Of a DNA stretch of 6,410 bases, positions 1 to 6,073 are shown piece after piece (positions within the stretch are counted from its first letter, which is position 1; each line of letters starts with the position of its first letter). A program made the translations under genes and the position numbers. Location: assembly GCA_031272615.1 (NCBI GenBank), contig JAISTL010000031.1:1-6410 (forward strand), read 5' to 3'. The stretch comes from Methylobacteriaceae bacterium (GTDB lineage Bacteria; Pseudomonadota; Alphaproteobacteria; Rhizobiales; Beijerinckiaceae). A model generated the notes under the pieces. That model was not told where the DNA came from and searched no databases. It was given only the letters and a program-made list of their open reading frames with translations.

Positions 1-141
1 ATAAATCAACGGTATTGATGATTTATTTTTAATATTTGCGCAAATTCCGCAAATTGGCCAATCAAAATGGTTATCTTGGCATTTTAACGTCAAAGCGCAA
101 CGAATTCGCACAGCCGTTCCACTGCGCGCAACGCCATCCCC
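1..141. other. AT-rich intergenic stretch with small palindromes
   Basis: No gene is seen here. The first ~100 bases are clearly AT-richer than the rest of the window. Visible structure: an inverted repeat ATAAATCA (1-8) / TGATTTAT (19-26) followed by a T run to 30; a perfect 12-bp palindrome ATTTGCGCAAAT (34-45); a perfect 10-bp palindrome ATTGGCCAAT (53-62); and a direct repeat CGCAAATT at 39-46 and 48-55. The first hairpin plus T run could be a weak terminator for something to the left, but its stem has only one G-C pair. The paired palindromes could be an operator for a gene left of the window. Both roles are inference. No convincing terminator is seen for the lipoprotein gene that ends at 142. 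Confidence 0.45.
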
Positions 142-912
142 CTATCCACTGTTCGCCAGTTTGCCGCGATAGGCGGTGAAGGTGATGAATTTCAAGCGTT
201 TGAACAGTTCCGGAAGGTCGGTGCGCACGATGTCGCGGTGTTCCTTCGGGGTGGCGATGGCCTGGGCCCGGCCGGTCTTGACGTCGGGGGCGTCGGGTTT
301 GGGGGCGTTGACGACGATGTTCAACAGGCCGCTGTCAATCAGCTGGTCCTTCTCGATGACAATGGAATTGGCGCCGGGAATGGGGCCGATGAACGAGCGC
401 GATTCATCCTCGCGTCCGGGAATGTCGGCGCCGAGCTGAATATTGCTGCCGTTGCCGTGGTCGCACTTCAGCCAGGTCACCACATAGGTTCCGGGCTCGA
501 TCTGGGTGAACGACAGCGGATTGGCCTTGAGATACTCGTTGGTTTCCGCCTCGTTTTCGCTGGTGTTGAAGGTCACCGTCGTGCCGGGGCTGAGCCGCCG
601 CGTCAGCGCCGCCACCGGCGACTGGTTGGCCTCAGGTGTAATCTGCTCCACCGCCACATGGTTCTCCAAGTCCAGCTTGCCGCCGACCACCCGGCGCAAC
701 CGTGCCTGTGAGGCGGCGCAGGCCTTCTTTTCAAAGGCGACGCGGGCGATGATCGCCGCGCCCTTGGCCTTGATGACGGTGTCGATCTGCTCCGCCGCGG
801 TCGGCACCGGCGCTTGGGCCGAGCCGCCGAAATCAAAGGGCGAAAAACTCACGCACCCCGCCGATATCACACAGGCCGCCACCGGAACCGCGCCCTTGAA
901 CACACTCAGCAT
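142..912 (-). CDS. Putative lipoprotein of unknown function
   Basis: A 256-residue protein that I do not recognise as a named family. The N-terminus is a short signal peptide: one lysine (K6), a hydrophobic stretch 7-18, then SAGC with C20 as the probable lipidated cysteine. Serine at the -3 position is less usual than Leu, so lipidation is likely but not certain. A flexible Ala/Pro linker (about 29-40) follows, then a helical-looking segment (41-75) and a beta-rich middle and end (about 110-200, including PGTYVVTWLKC at 140-150). C65 and C150 are the only other cysteines after C20 and could form a disulphide in the periplasm. The ATG at 912 is supported by a GAGGAGG Shine-Dalgarno 4 bases upstream. 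It lies 62 bp downstream of the permease gene on the same strand and may be the last gene of that operon. Being an expressed lipoprotein is well supported; the function is unknown. Confidence 0.8.
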   Translation of the reverse strand: MLSVFKGAVPVAACVISAGCVSFSPFDFGGSAQAPVPTAAEQIDTVIKAKGAAIIARVAFEKKACAASQARLRRVVGGKLDLENHVAVEQITPEANQSPVAALTRRLSPGTTVTFNTSENEAETNEYLKANPLSFTQIEPGTYVVTWLKCDHGNGSNIQLGADIPGREDESRSFIGPIPGANSIVIEKDQLIDSGLLNIVVNAPKPDAPDVKTGRAQAIATPKEHRDIVRTDLPELFKRLKFITFTAYRGKLANSG

Positions 913-916
913 ACCG

Positions 917-923
917 CCTCCTC
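917..923 (-). promoter_or_regulatory. Strong ribosome-binding site of the lipoprotein gene
   Basis: The minus strand reads GAGGAGG four bases before the ATG at 912. It is the strongest Shine-Dalgarno match on the minus strand of the window and fixes the lipoprotein start. It suggests independent, efficient translation rather than coupling to the permease gene upstream. Confidence 0.7.
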
Positions 924-974
924 ACAACCCGTTCCCCGGGTCTTTGACGTGCCGTTTTACCGCACAGATATTTG

Positions 975-1931
975 TCACTTTGCCGGAGCTTTCGCAACCT
1001 TTCTTTTCGCCACCAGGATGATTCCGGCTGAAACCATTACCAGCGCCGCCAGGAACCGCCAGTTGCCGATGGAGTCCCCAAGGTAGAGGGCGGAAAACAC
1101 CGCGCCGGCCACCGGAGTAAGGAAGGAGAACACCGAGATCAGGCCCACCTCGTTGTATTTCAGCAGCACGCTCCACAACGCGAAACCGAAGGAAGAGATG
1201 GCGATGAGAATCGCGAACACCACCGCGACCTCCGGGGTCACGCGTCCGAGCGGCACGCCGGAACAATACCCCGGCAACAGCAGCAGAAATCCACCGACGG
1301 TCAACTGCGCCCCGGCCATGAACATGGCGTCCATATGGCGCGAGAGCTCCTTGCCGTAGATGGACGCCGCCGAAAAGATGAAGGCGGCAAGAATGACATT
1401 GCCGTCGCCCAACGGCGAAAACCCGATTTGGAACCGGTCATCGATGTTCACCAGCATCACCCCGGCAAAGCCGATGAGGCAGCCGGCGGCGCGGCGAAAA
1501 TCCAGACGCTCGTTGCGATAGAGAAAATGCGCCAGCAGCACCGCGAAGAACGTCGATGTGCCGTTCATCACCGCGCCGCGGGAGCCGCTGGTATTGGCCA
1601 TGCCCCAATAGAAGAAGACATATTGCAGGGTAGTCTGGGTGAGACCGAGGATGAAGAGCTGGCCCACGGCGCGGCGGCCGATGTTGAACGCCTTCGGGTG
1701 AATCACCAGCACCAGCGCCAGCAGCACGATGCCGGCGATGAAAAAGCGGTAACCGGCGAACAGCAGCTGCCGGGTGATGTCGTCCGGCCCGACGGCCAGC
1801 AGCTCATAACCGCGCTTGATGCCGGGATAGGGCCCGCCCCAGGCGATGCAGCACAGGCCCGCCAGCACACAGACAATGGGCCGGTTGGTGAAGAACGCCC
1901 TGAGACGCCCGGTCTGGGTCTCGGCAGTCAC
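975..1931 (-). CDS. EamA-family (drug/metabolite transporter superfamily) permease
   Basis: A 318-residue inner-membrane protein with about ten hydrophobic helices in two EamA-like halves, roughly 18-162 and 177-308, the usual length and layout of DMT-superfamily exporters. Family-like features include the WGGPYPGIK segment near the first helix, the YRFFIAG stretch (61-67) and the helix-loop TPVAGAVFSALYLGD (272-286), which matches the conserved end of the second EamA repeat. The family exports metabolites, amino acids or drugs; the substrate cannot be read from sequence. The start is a GTG at 1931 that overlaps the phoU stop by four bases (GTGA), so translation is probably coupled to phoU, and the purine-rich 3' end of phoU (GGGAGGGCGGGGA) can serve as its ribosome-binding site. 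The C-terminus is a short basic tail, as is common for cytoplasmic ends. The family is secure; the physiological role is not known. Confidence 0.9.
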   Translation of the reverse strand: MTAETQTGRLRAFFTNRPIVCVLAGLCCIAWGGPYPGIKRGYELLAVGPDDITRQLLFAGYRFFIAGIVLLALVLVIHPKAFNIGRRAVGQLFILGLTQTTLQYVFFYWGMANTSGSRGAVMNGTSTFFAVLLAHFLYRNERLDFRRAAGCLIGFAGVMLVNIDDRFQIGFSPLGDGNVILAAFIFSAASIYGKELSRHMDAMFMAGAQLTVGGFLLLLPGYCSGVPLGRVTPEVAVVFAILIAISSFGFALWSVLLKYNEVGLISVFSFLTPVAGAVFSALYLGDSIGNWRFLAALVMVSAGIILVAKRKVAKAPAK

Positions 1932-2647
1932 TCCCCGCCCTCCCGTTTCGGCGCGTTCACGCTCGCCGTGCTGTCCTTCTTCGGGCGATCATCCGGGAGC
2001 GCCTCGCCGGTTTCCCGGTAATAGACGGTTTCGGCGATATTGGTGGTGTGGTCGCCGATGCGCTCGACATTCTTGGAACAGAACATCATGTGGGTGCAGA
2101 AAGCAACGGAGCGCGGGTCCGCCGCCATTTGCGCCAGCAGTTCGGCGAGCAGGGTGGAATCGAGGGAATCGATGGCGCCGTCCCGCCGCCACACATCCAC
2201 GGCGCGTTCGATGTCCCGGCGGGCGTGGGCGTCCAGCACGTCGCGCAGCTGCGCCAACGCCAGTTCCCCCATGTGCCGCACGCTCAGCACCATGCCCTGA
2301 AGGTCGCGGTAATCGCGGATGGCGATGGCGCGCTTGGCGTTGTTCTTGGCCCGGTCACCGATGCGCTCCAGGTCCCCGGCCATGCGGATGGCGGCAATGG
2401 TCTCGCGCAGGTCCGTCGCCATGGGCTGACGCCGGGCGATGGTCAGCACCGCCCGTTCCTCCACTTCCCGCTGCAGTTTGTCCAGGGTCTTGTCCCGGGC
2501 AATAACCTCCCGCGCCAGGTCGGCGTCGCGGCGCACCAGGGCCTCGACGGCGTCGGCCAGCATGGTTTCCGCCACGCCGCCCATTTCGGAAATCATGGTG
2601 CTCAGCGTATTCAGCTCGGTGTCATAGGAACTGACGATGTGAGACAT
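1928..2647 (-). CDS. phoU: Phosphate signalling / transport accessory protein PhoU
   Basis: A cytoplasmic all-helical protein of 239 residues made of two three-helix PhoU repeats. Each repeat carries the metal-binding signature E-R-I-G-D: DLERIGDRAKN at 92-102 and NVERIGDHTTNIAE at 193-206. Length and layout match ordinary PhoU. In the family it restrains the PhoR/PhoB response and modulates the PstSCAB phosphate transporter when phosphate is plentiful. A TTG nine bases upstream (2656) could extend the frame, but AAGGAG at 2657-2662 lies directly against that TTG and exactly 9 bases before the ATG at 2647, so the ATG is chosen. The last ~25 residues are charged and poorly conserved in character. 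No pst, phoB or phoR gene is present in the window. The gene lies 33 bp after ribF and overlaps the permease gene by 4 bp, so it is probably co-transcribed with both. Confidence 0.95.
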   Translation of the reverse strand: MSHIVSSYDTELNTLSTMISEMGGVAETMLADAVEALVRRDADLAREVIARDKTLDKLQREVEERAVLTIARRQPMATDLRETIAAIRMAGDLERIGDRAKNNAKRAIAIRDYRDLQGMVLSVRHMGELALAQLRDVLDAHARRDIERAVDVWRRDGAIDSLDSTLLAELLAQMAADPRSVAFCTHMMFCSKNVERIGDHTTNIAETVYYRETGEALPDDRPKKDSTASVNAPKREGGE

Positions 2648-2656
2648 TGAGTGCAA

Positions 2657-2662
2657 CTCCTT
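2657..2662 (-). promoter_or_regulatory. Ribosome-binding site that sets the phoU start
   Basis: The minus strand reads AAGGAG nine bases before ATG 2647. There is no spacing at all to the alternative TTG at 2656, so the site argues for the ATG start and a 239-residue PhoU. Confidence 0.7.
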
Positions 2663-2680
2663 GACGACCCCGCCGGATCG

Positions 2681-3688
2681 TCATTCATCGAAGATGGACG
2701 GCGTCGTATCGACGGATGTCGCCGTGCGCGCCGTGAGACAGTCGGCGTTCATGGCGGCGACAAGGGCGGCGACGTCCGGGAACCGCTTCTCCTCCCGGAC
2801 AAAGGCGACGTATTCCACATCGATGCTCTGGCCGTAGAGATTGCCGGAAAAATCAAACAGAAACACTTCAAGGCGCGGCGCGCCGTCATCGAAGGTCGGG
2901 CGCTTGCCGAAACTGGCGACTCCACTGAACACCCGGTTGCCCACCCGCGCCCGCACGGCGTATACGCCGTATTTCAACGGGCAGGCGTCGTCAAGCCGCA
3001 TGTTGGCCGTCGGGAACCCCAGCGACCGCCCGCGCTTTTCACCGTGCTGCACCTCGGCGCGCACAAACCAGCGATAGCCGAGAAACAGGTTGGCGCGGGC
3101 GATATCGCCCTCGCGAAGCGCGGCGCGTATCACCGAGGACGACACCACCACGCCGTCAATTTTCACCGCCGGCACCTCGATGAGCGGCACACCGCGCGCC
3201 CGGCAGGCGGCGGCCATCACCGCGGGCGTGCCGGTGCGCCCGGCGCCGAAGTGGAAATCATGGCCGATGACCAGGCCGCCGACGCCGATGTCGTCGAAGA
3301 GCCAGGTCATGAAAGCGCCGGCGTCCATGGCCGCCAAGGCCGCGTCGAAGGTTTTGAGGAACACGCCGTTCACCCCGAAATGGGCGAGAATGGCGAGTTT
3401 GACCCCCTCGGGCGTCAGACGGACGAAGTTCTCCTTGGCGCGGAAAAAGCTCATGGGGTGCGGCTCGAAGGTCATGGCCGCCGATGGTTTGTGCAGAGTT
3501 CCGGCAAGTTCCCGCGCCTGTTGAATCAGCACGCGATGGCCCTGATGCAGCCCGTCGAAATTGCCGACGGCCATCACCGCCTGTCTCAGTGTCGGCGGGA
3601 CGGCGCCGCCGTCCCGCCACACCACGAAGGGCGGCGGTTCCGGGGTACGGCCCGGCGACGGCGGGAGATGGGAGTCGGTGGTATCCAT
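2681..3688 (-). CDS. ribF: Bifunctional riboflavin kinase / FAD synthetase RibF
   Basis: A cytoplasmic enzyme that phosphorylates riboflavin to FMN and then adenylylates FMN to FAD. Both modules are visible in the 335 residues. The N-terminal FMN adenylyltransferase has the nucleotidyl-transferase motif GNFDGLHQGH (42-51), GHDFHFGAGRTG (142-153) and SSSVIR (183-188). The C-terminal riboflavin kinase has GFPTAN (224-229), GKRPTF (261-266) and EVFLFDF (274-280). All key motifs look intact. The protein carries about 20 extra Pro-rich residues before the usual start of the family and a ~15-residue tail. The ATG at 3688 lacks a good Shine-Dalgarno: a purine-rich stretch lies about 20 bases upstream, which is too far, so the exact start is uncertain. 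The gene follows the HAD hydrolase after 27 bp. This adjacency is common in alphaproteobacteria and suggests co-expression. Confidence 0.95.
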   Translation of the reverse strand: MDTTDSHLPPSPGRTPEPPPFVVWRDGGAVPPTLRQAVMAVGNFDGLHQGHRVLIQQARELAGTLHKPSAAMTFEPHPMSFFRAKENFVRLTPEGVKLAILAHFGVNGVFLKTFDAALAAMDAGAFMTWLFDDIGVGGLVIGHDFHFGAGRTGTPAVMAAACRARGVPLIEVPAVKIDGVVVSSSVIRAALREGDIARANLFLGYRWFVRAEVQHGEKRGRSLGFPTANMRLDDACPLKYGVYAVRARVGNRVFSGVASFGKRPTFDDGAPRLEVFLFDFSGNLYGQSIDVEYVAFVREEKRFPDVAALVAAMNADCLTARTATSVDTTPSIFDE

Positions 3689-3715
3689 GATGTTTGCCCG
3701 GTCTTTCCCTTCCTC

Positions 3716-4564
3716 TCAAAACGGCAGCAGCCAGGTGGGCTGAAACGCCTGCCTGGCGAACCAGGCGTCGACATAAGCCTGGGCCCGCCCGCGGAACACC
3801 CCGGAATGAATGCCCGTGGTCACCATCAGCGAGTCGACGCCGAAGTTCACCGCCCCGGCGATGTCGGTGCGGATGGCGTCGCCCACCGCCAGAATGTCCT
3901 TTTTCTCGAAGCGCCGGCCCGCCGCCTCTTCGGCCAGTTCCCGCGCCAGTTCGTAAATCGGCGGGTGGGGCTTCCCGGCCCAGAACACGTCGCCGCCCAT
4001 CTGTTCATAGGCCAGCGCCAGACTGCCGGCGCACTCCACCAGCCGCTCGCCGCGCTCGACCACGAGATCGGGGTTGGCGCAGATGAACGGCAGGTCGCGG
4101 GCGCGAATCGCTTCCAGTTCCGCGCGGTAATCCTGCACCATTTCGGTGAGGTCATCGCGCAGGCCGGTGCAATAGACAAAATCCGCTTCCGCCAACGGCG
4201 CCTCCCGCGGATGCGCGGTGCGGAAATACACCCCGGCCATGTCTGTGCCGATATGATACATTTTTTGCCCGGCGCGCAGGGTCAGCTGCCGCTGGGCGAG
4301 ATCCCCCGAGGTCGCCATACGGTCCCAGCAGGCGCGGGTTACGCCGATGCCGTCGATTTGCTCGGCCACCGCCTGCCAGAAGCGCGGCGAATTGGTGATG
4401 AGCACCACGACGCCCCCGCCGGCGCGATACTCCGCCAGCATGTCGACGGCAAACTCATAGGGCCGCACGCCGTTGTGCAGCACGCCCCACACGTCGGCGA
4501 ACACACAGGGGTAGCGGTGCGCGGCGTCCCGGAAGGCGGAGAGGATGCGGACGGAGTTGGACAT
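3716..4564 (-). CDS. HAD-superfamily class IIA hydrolase, TIGR01459-like
   Basis: A 282-residue cytoplasmic phosphatase-like protein. HAD motifs in order, numbered from the ATG at 4564: motif I DVWGVLHNG (24-32) with D24 as the likely nucleophile and W26 where most HADs have a second Asp, a variant typical of this subfamily; motif II TNS (57-59); the class IIA cap domain in the middle including CANPD (162-166); motif III lysine in GKPHPPIY (197-204); and motif IV GDAIRTD (228-234). The class includes NagD and phosphoglycolate-type phosphatases, but the substrate of this subfamily is not established to my knowledge. It heads the minus-strand operon with ribF 27 bp downstream. Alternative starts in frame are ATG 4588 and GTG 4591. 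None has a clear Shine-Dalgarno; 4564 was chosen because it puts motif I at the usual distance from the N-terminus. Confidence 0.9.
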   Translation of the reverse strand: MSNSVRILSAFRDAAHRYPCVFADVWGVLHNGVRPYEFAVDMLAEYRAGGGVVVLITNSPRFWQAVAEQIDGIGVTRACWDRMATSGDLAQRQLTLRAGQKMYHIGTDMAGVYFRTAHPREAPLAEADFVYCTGLRDDLTEMVQDYRAELEAIRARDLPFICANPDLVVERGERLVECAGSLALAYEQMGGDVFWAGKPHPPIYELARELAEEAAGRRFEKKDILAVGDAIRTDIAGAVNFGVDSLMVTTGIHSGVFRGRAQAYVDAWFARQAFQPTWLLPF

Positions 4565-4608
4565 GGGGGCTGACGCTTTTGATACCATCACATCGAAACA
4601 GGATTGCG

Positions 4609-4637
4609 TGCGTAAGCCCTTCGCCGCCGCAAGTCAA
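4609..4637 (-). promoter_or_regulatory. Weak candidate promoter for the HAD-ribF-phoU operon
   Basis: On the minus strand TTGACT (4637-4632) matches the -35 consensus at 5 of 6 bases. At 17-bp spacing lies TACGCA (4614-4609), which matches the -10 consensus only at its first two bases. The position, about 45 bases before the HAD start in the divergent intergenic region, is sensible. The weak -10 keeps this a guess. Confidence 0.25.
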
Positions 4638-4732
4638 CCATTCATCGGCTCCTTGCTTGTCCCGATGCATTTTCAGAATTTTTTAAGGACGTTCCAAGGA
4701 TTTCCCCGCGGCGGGAGTCATTACCGGTAGAC

Positions 4733-4738
4733 AAGGGA
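4733..4738 (+). promoter_or_regulatory. Ribosome-binding site that sets the sigma-factor start
   Basis: AAGGGA lies directly against the first in-frame ATG (4739) but 9 bases before the second (4748). The second ATG is therefore the better start for the sigma factor. Confidence 0.55.
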
Positions 4739-4747
4739 ATGAAGCTG

Positions 4748-5122
4748 ATGCAAGCTGCTGAGACAATTTTACCAATGCCTGCGGGTAAACGATTGAATAC
4801 GATTCCTGACCCCGATGCCGAACTGGTTTTCAAGGCCGCCGCCGGTGACCGGCGGGCCTTCGCGTTGCTGCTGCACCGCAATTATGACCGGATGTTTCGC
4901 GTCATCTGGCGGATCGTCGGCTCGAAAACCGACGCCGATGACATCATTCAGGATGTCTGCCTGGCGCTGGTCACCAAAATCGGCACGTTCCGGGGTGAAT
5001 CGAAGGTGTCCACCTGGCTGACGACCATTGCCGTCAACGCCGCGCGGGATTATCTGCGCCGCCGGAAATCCCGGGCCAGAACCGTGGACGGTTACGCCAC
5101 CGTGGTGTCGCTTTTCCCGTAG
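4748..5122 (+). CDS. Small sigma-70 family (ECF-like) factor, region 2 half, ended by an in-frame TAG
   Basis: Reads as a 124-residue protein ending at TAG (5120-5122). It contains a complete sigma region 2: the conserved start around AELVFKAAAGDRRAFALL (24-41), the core-binding segment DADDIIQDV (62-70) and the -10 recognition segment FRGESKVSTWLTTIAVNAAR (81-100) followed by the basic DYLRRRKSR. The stop falls in the region 2-4 linker. The same frame then continues through a full region 4 (next entry), so the intact gene would be 4748-5344, about 198 residues, a normal length for such factors. As it stands the product could bind core polymerase and perhaps melt a -10 element, but would lack the -35-binding domain. 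The track to ATG 4739 adds three residues, but spacing favours 4748. A sequencing error, a recent nonsense mutation (for example CAG to TAG) or stop readthrough could each explain the TAG. Confidence 0.8.
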   Translation: MQAAETILPMPAGKRLNTIPDPDAELVFKAAAGDRRAFALLLHRNYDRMFRVIWRIVGSKTDADDIIQDVCLALVTKIGTFRGESKVSTWLTTIAVNAARDYLRRRKSRARTVDGYATVVSLFP

Positions 5123-5344
5123 GCTGACACCCACAGCCCGCAGCAGGCGCACTGGCTGGCAAGCGCGCTGAGCCGCCTCAAGGAGGATTTGCGCGAAACC
5201 GTGGTGCTGGTGGCCGGAGAAGGCCTCACCCACGCCGAGGCGGCCCGCATCCTCGACGTGGCTGAAACCACCGTATCCTGGCGCATGCATGAAGCGCGCA
5301 AAGCGCTGAGTCGGGAAGGACTCGCGGAGGTGTTTTATGACTGA
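5123..5344 (+). pseudogene. Sigma region 4 remnant, in frame after the TAG
   Basis: Immediately after the TAG the same frame runs open for 73 codons to TGA at 5342-5344. It encodes a clear sigma-70 region 4: helix segment LASALSRLKEDLRETVVLV, then the helix-turn-helix THAEAARILDVAETTVSWRMHEARKAL that reads the -35 element. No insertion or deletion is needed, and codon use looks like the upstream half. The frame ends by overlapping the ATG of the next gene (5337) by 8 bases, as expected for a coupled sigma/partner pair. No ATG with a ribosome-binding site lies at the start of this segment, so independent translation is unlikely. It is labelled pseudogene only because of the stop; if the TAG is an error or is read through, this is the C-terminal half of a working sigma factor. 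Confidence 0.75.
5326..5330 (+). promoter_or_regulatory. Ribosome-binding site of the membrane-protein gene
   Basis: GGAGG ends 6 bases before ATG 5337 and lies inside the end of the sigma reading frame. Such a strong site could allow translation even when ribosomes stop at the upstream TAG, provided the mRNA survives. Confidence 0.65.
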
Positions 5345-5930
5345 CAACATGAAACCGTTTCCTCTCCCTGAAACTCCGGAAACTTCGTTCGATGACAAGG
5401 CGCGCGCCATCAACGCCGCCCTCGAGGCCTTCGACGCCCACTATCATCCGGGGGAAAAAACTGAAAAAACAGAGACTTATGAAGAAATGACAAAAAACGA
5501 AGACGCCTTTCAAGGCTCTTCTTCTCCGGGCGAACAGCAAAATCCCCCTCCGGCTCCCAAACGCCCGGGTTATGTCTACACCGGGATTGCCGCCTGCGCG
5601 CTGCTCCTCGTCGCCGGCGCCACCTATATGTATACCCCCGGCGCGTGGTCCCCATATGACGACCTCAATGTGTACCTGGGCGGCGAGAGCCATTACAAGC
5701 CGACGCCGGTGCCCGCGTGCCTGGGATGGGGAGCCCACGCATCACCGTTGGTCCCGGGCGCCGTGTGCTGGGAAGAAACTCCGGTTCCGTGTTCGGCTAT
5801 ACCCGATGAGGACAAGGCCAAGCACGGGTGCATCATCAATACGCCGATTCCGTGCAGGTTGGATCACCCCAAGGACCTGGCGAAGTGGGGTTGCGCCACC
5901 CCGACGCCGACGCCGAAAGCCACCCCATAA
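5337..5930 (+). CDS. Single-pass membrane protein with YfbK-like N-terminus and paired-Cys repeats
   Basis: A 197-residue protein. Residues 1-75 are hydrophilic; the part DDKARAINAALEAFDA (19-34) and then NEDAFQGSSS (54-63) resembles, from memory, the N-terminus of alphaproteobacterial YfbK-like VWA proteins that are encoded directly after a sigma factor of this type. A Pro/Lys stretch (70-77) precedes one membrane helix at about 79-98. Residues 99-197 should be outside the cytoplasm (N-in by the positive-inside rule) and hold three degenerate repeats beginning TPVP/TPIP (123, 148, 169), each with two cysteines: C128/C144, C152/C165, C173/C186. A TPTPTP tail ends the protein. No VWA domain, zinc-binding anti-sigma motif or other enzyme motif is present. 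The start overlaps the sigma frame by 8 bases and has GGAGG upstream. Context suggests a sigma-linked partner or anti-sigma-like protein, but this is inference. Confidence 0.75.
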   Translation: MTDNMKPFPLPETPETSFDDKARAINAALEAFDAHYHPGEKTEKTETYEEMTKNEDAFQGSSSPGEQQNPPPAPKRPGYVYTGIAACALLLVAGATYMYTPGAWSPYDDLNVYLGGESHYKPTPVPACLGWGAHASPLVPGAVCWEETPVPCSAIPDEDKAKHGCIINTPIPCRLDHPKDLAKWGCATPTPTPKATP

Positions 5931-5973
5931 ACCCGCAACGCCACCTGCTATCCTTGAGGAACGCAGCAATCCG

Positions 5974-6030
5974 ATGAAAGAATTTGGTGGACATAGTGGA
6001 CACGGTGGACCAGGTGGACACGATGGGTAA
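5974..6030 (+). CDS. Doubtful 18-residue Gly/His-rich micro-ORF
   Basis: ATG at 5974 opens MKEFGGHSGHGGPGGHDG and stops at TAA 6028-6030. Most of it is the translation of the 9-bp tandem repeat. GAGGAA lies 12 bases upstream, rather far for a ribosome-binding site. The His/Gly content looks like a metal-binding tail, but the simplest reading is a chance frame through a minisatellite. It is recorded because of the start, the stop exactly after the repeat and the possible ribosome-binding site. Confidence 0.15.
   Translation: MKEFGGHSGHGGPGGHDG
5986..6030 (+). repeat. 9-bp minisatellite, consensus GGTGGACAC
   Basis: Four consecutive 9-base units, GGTGGACAT (5986), AGTGGACAC (5995), GGTGGACCA (6004) and GGTGGACAC (6013), followed by a decayed fifth (6022-6030). 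The unit keeps a 3-base phase. Related units occur in inverted orientation at 6266-6285 on the other side of the palindromic element. Confidence 0.85.
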
Positions 6031-6045
6031 TTCCGCCGCCGGCAT

Positions 6046-6072
6046 CACCGGTTGACGTGACGCACCGCCGGT
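6046..6072 (+). repeat. 27-bp direct repeat, left copy
   Basis: Matches 6196-6222 at 25 of 27 bases; the only difference is CG versus AA in the middle (6056-6057 and 6206-6207). The two copies directly bracket the long inverted repeat, the left one ending 1 base before the left arm and the right one starting 3 bases after the right arm. Confidence 0.9.
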
Positions 6073-6073
6073 T

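Noticed and set aside
2651..4573. 640-residue plus-strand open frame opposite ribF and the HAD gene
   Set aside because: It is the antisense shadow of two genes with unmistakable catalytic motifs. Its own composition (His/Gly/Arg-rich, no motifs) is typical of antisense frames in GC-rich DNA.
4653..4700. Promoter for the sigma gene (TTGCTT with CAGAAT, or an ECF-type GGAAC/CGTC pair)
   Set aside because: The sigma-70-like pair has only 15-bp spacing and weak matches, and no convincing ECF-type -35/-10 pair was found between 4592 and 4747.
4769..5413. 214-residue minus-strand frame opposite the sigma factor
   Set aside because: It is the complement of sigma regions 2 and 4, which are clearly conserved on the plus strand, and it has no recognisable motif.
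5931..5973. Rho-independent terminator directly after the membrane-protein gene
   Set aside because: No stem-loop followed by a T run is present in this stretch. The strong hairpins further on lack U tracts.
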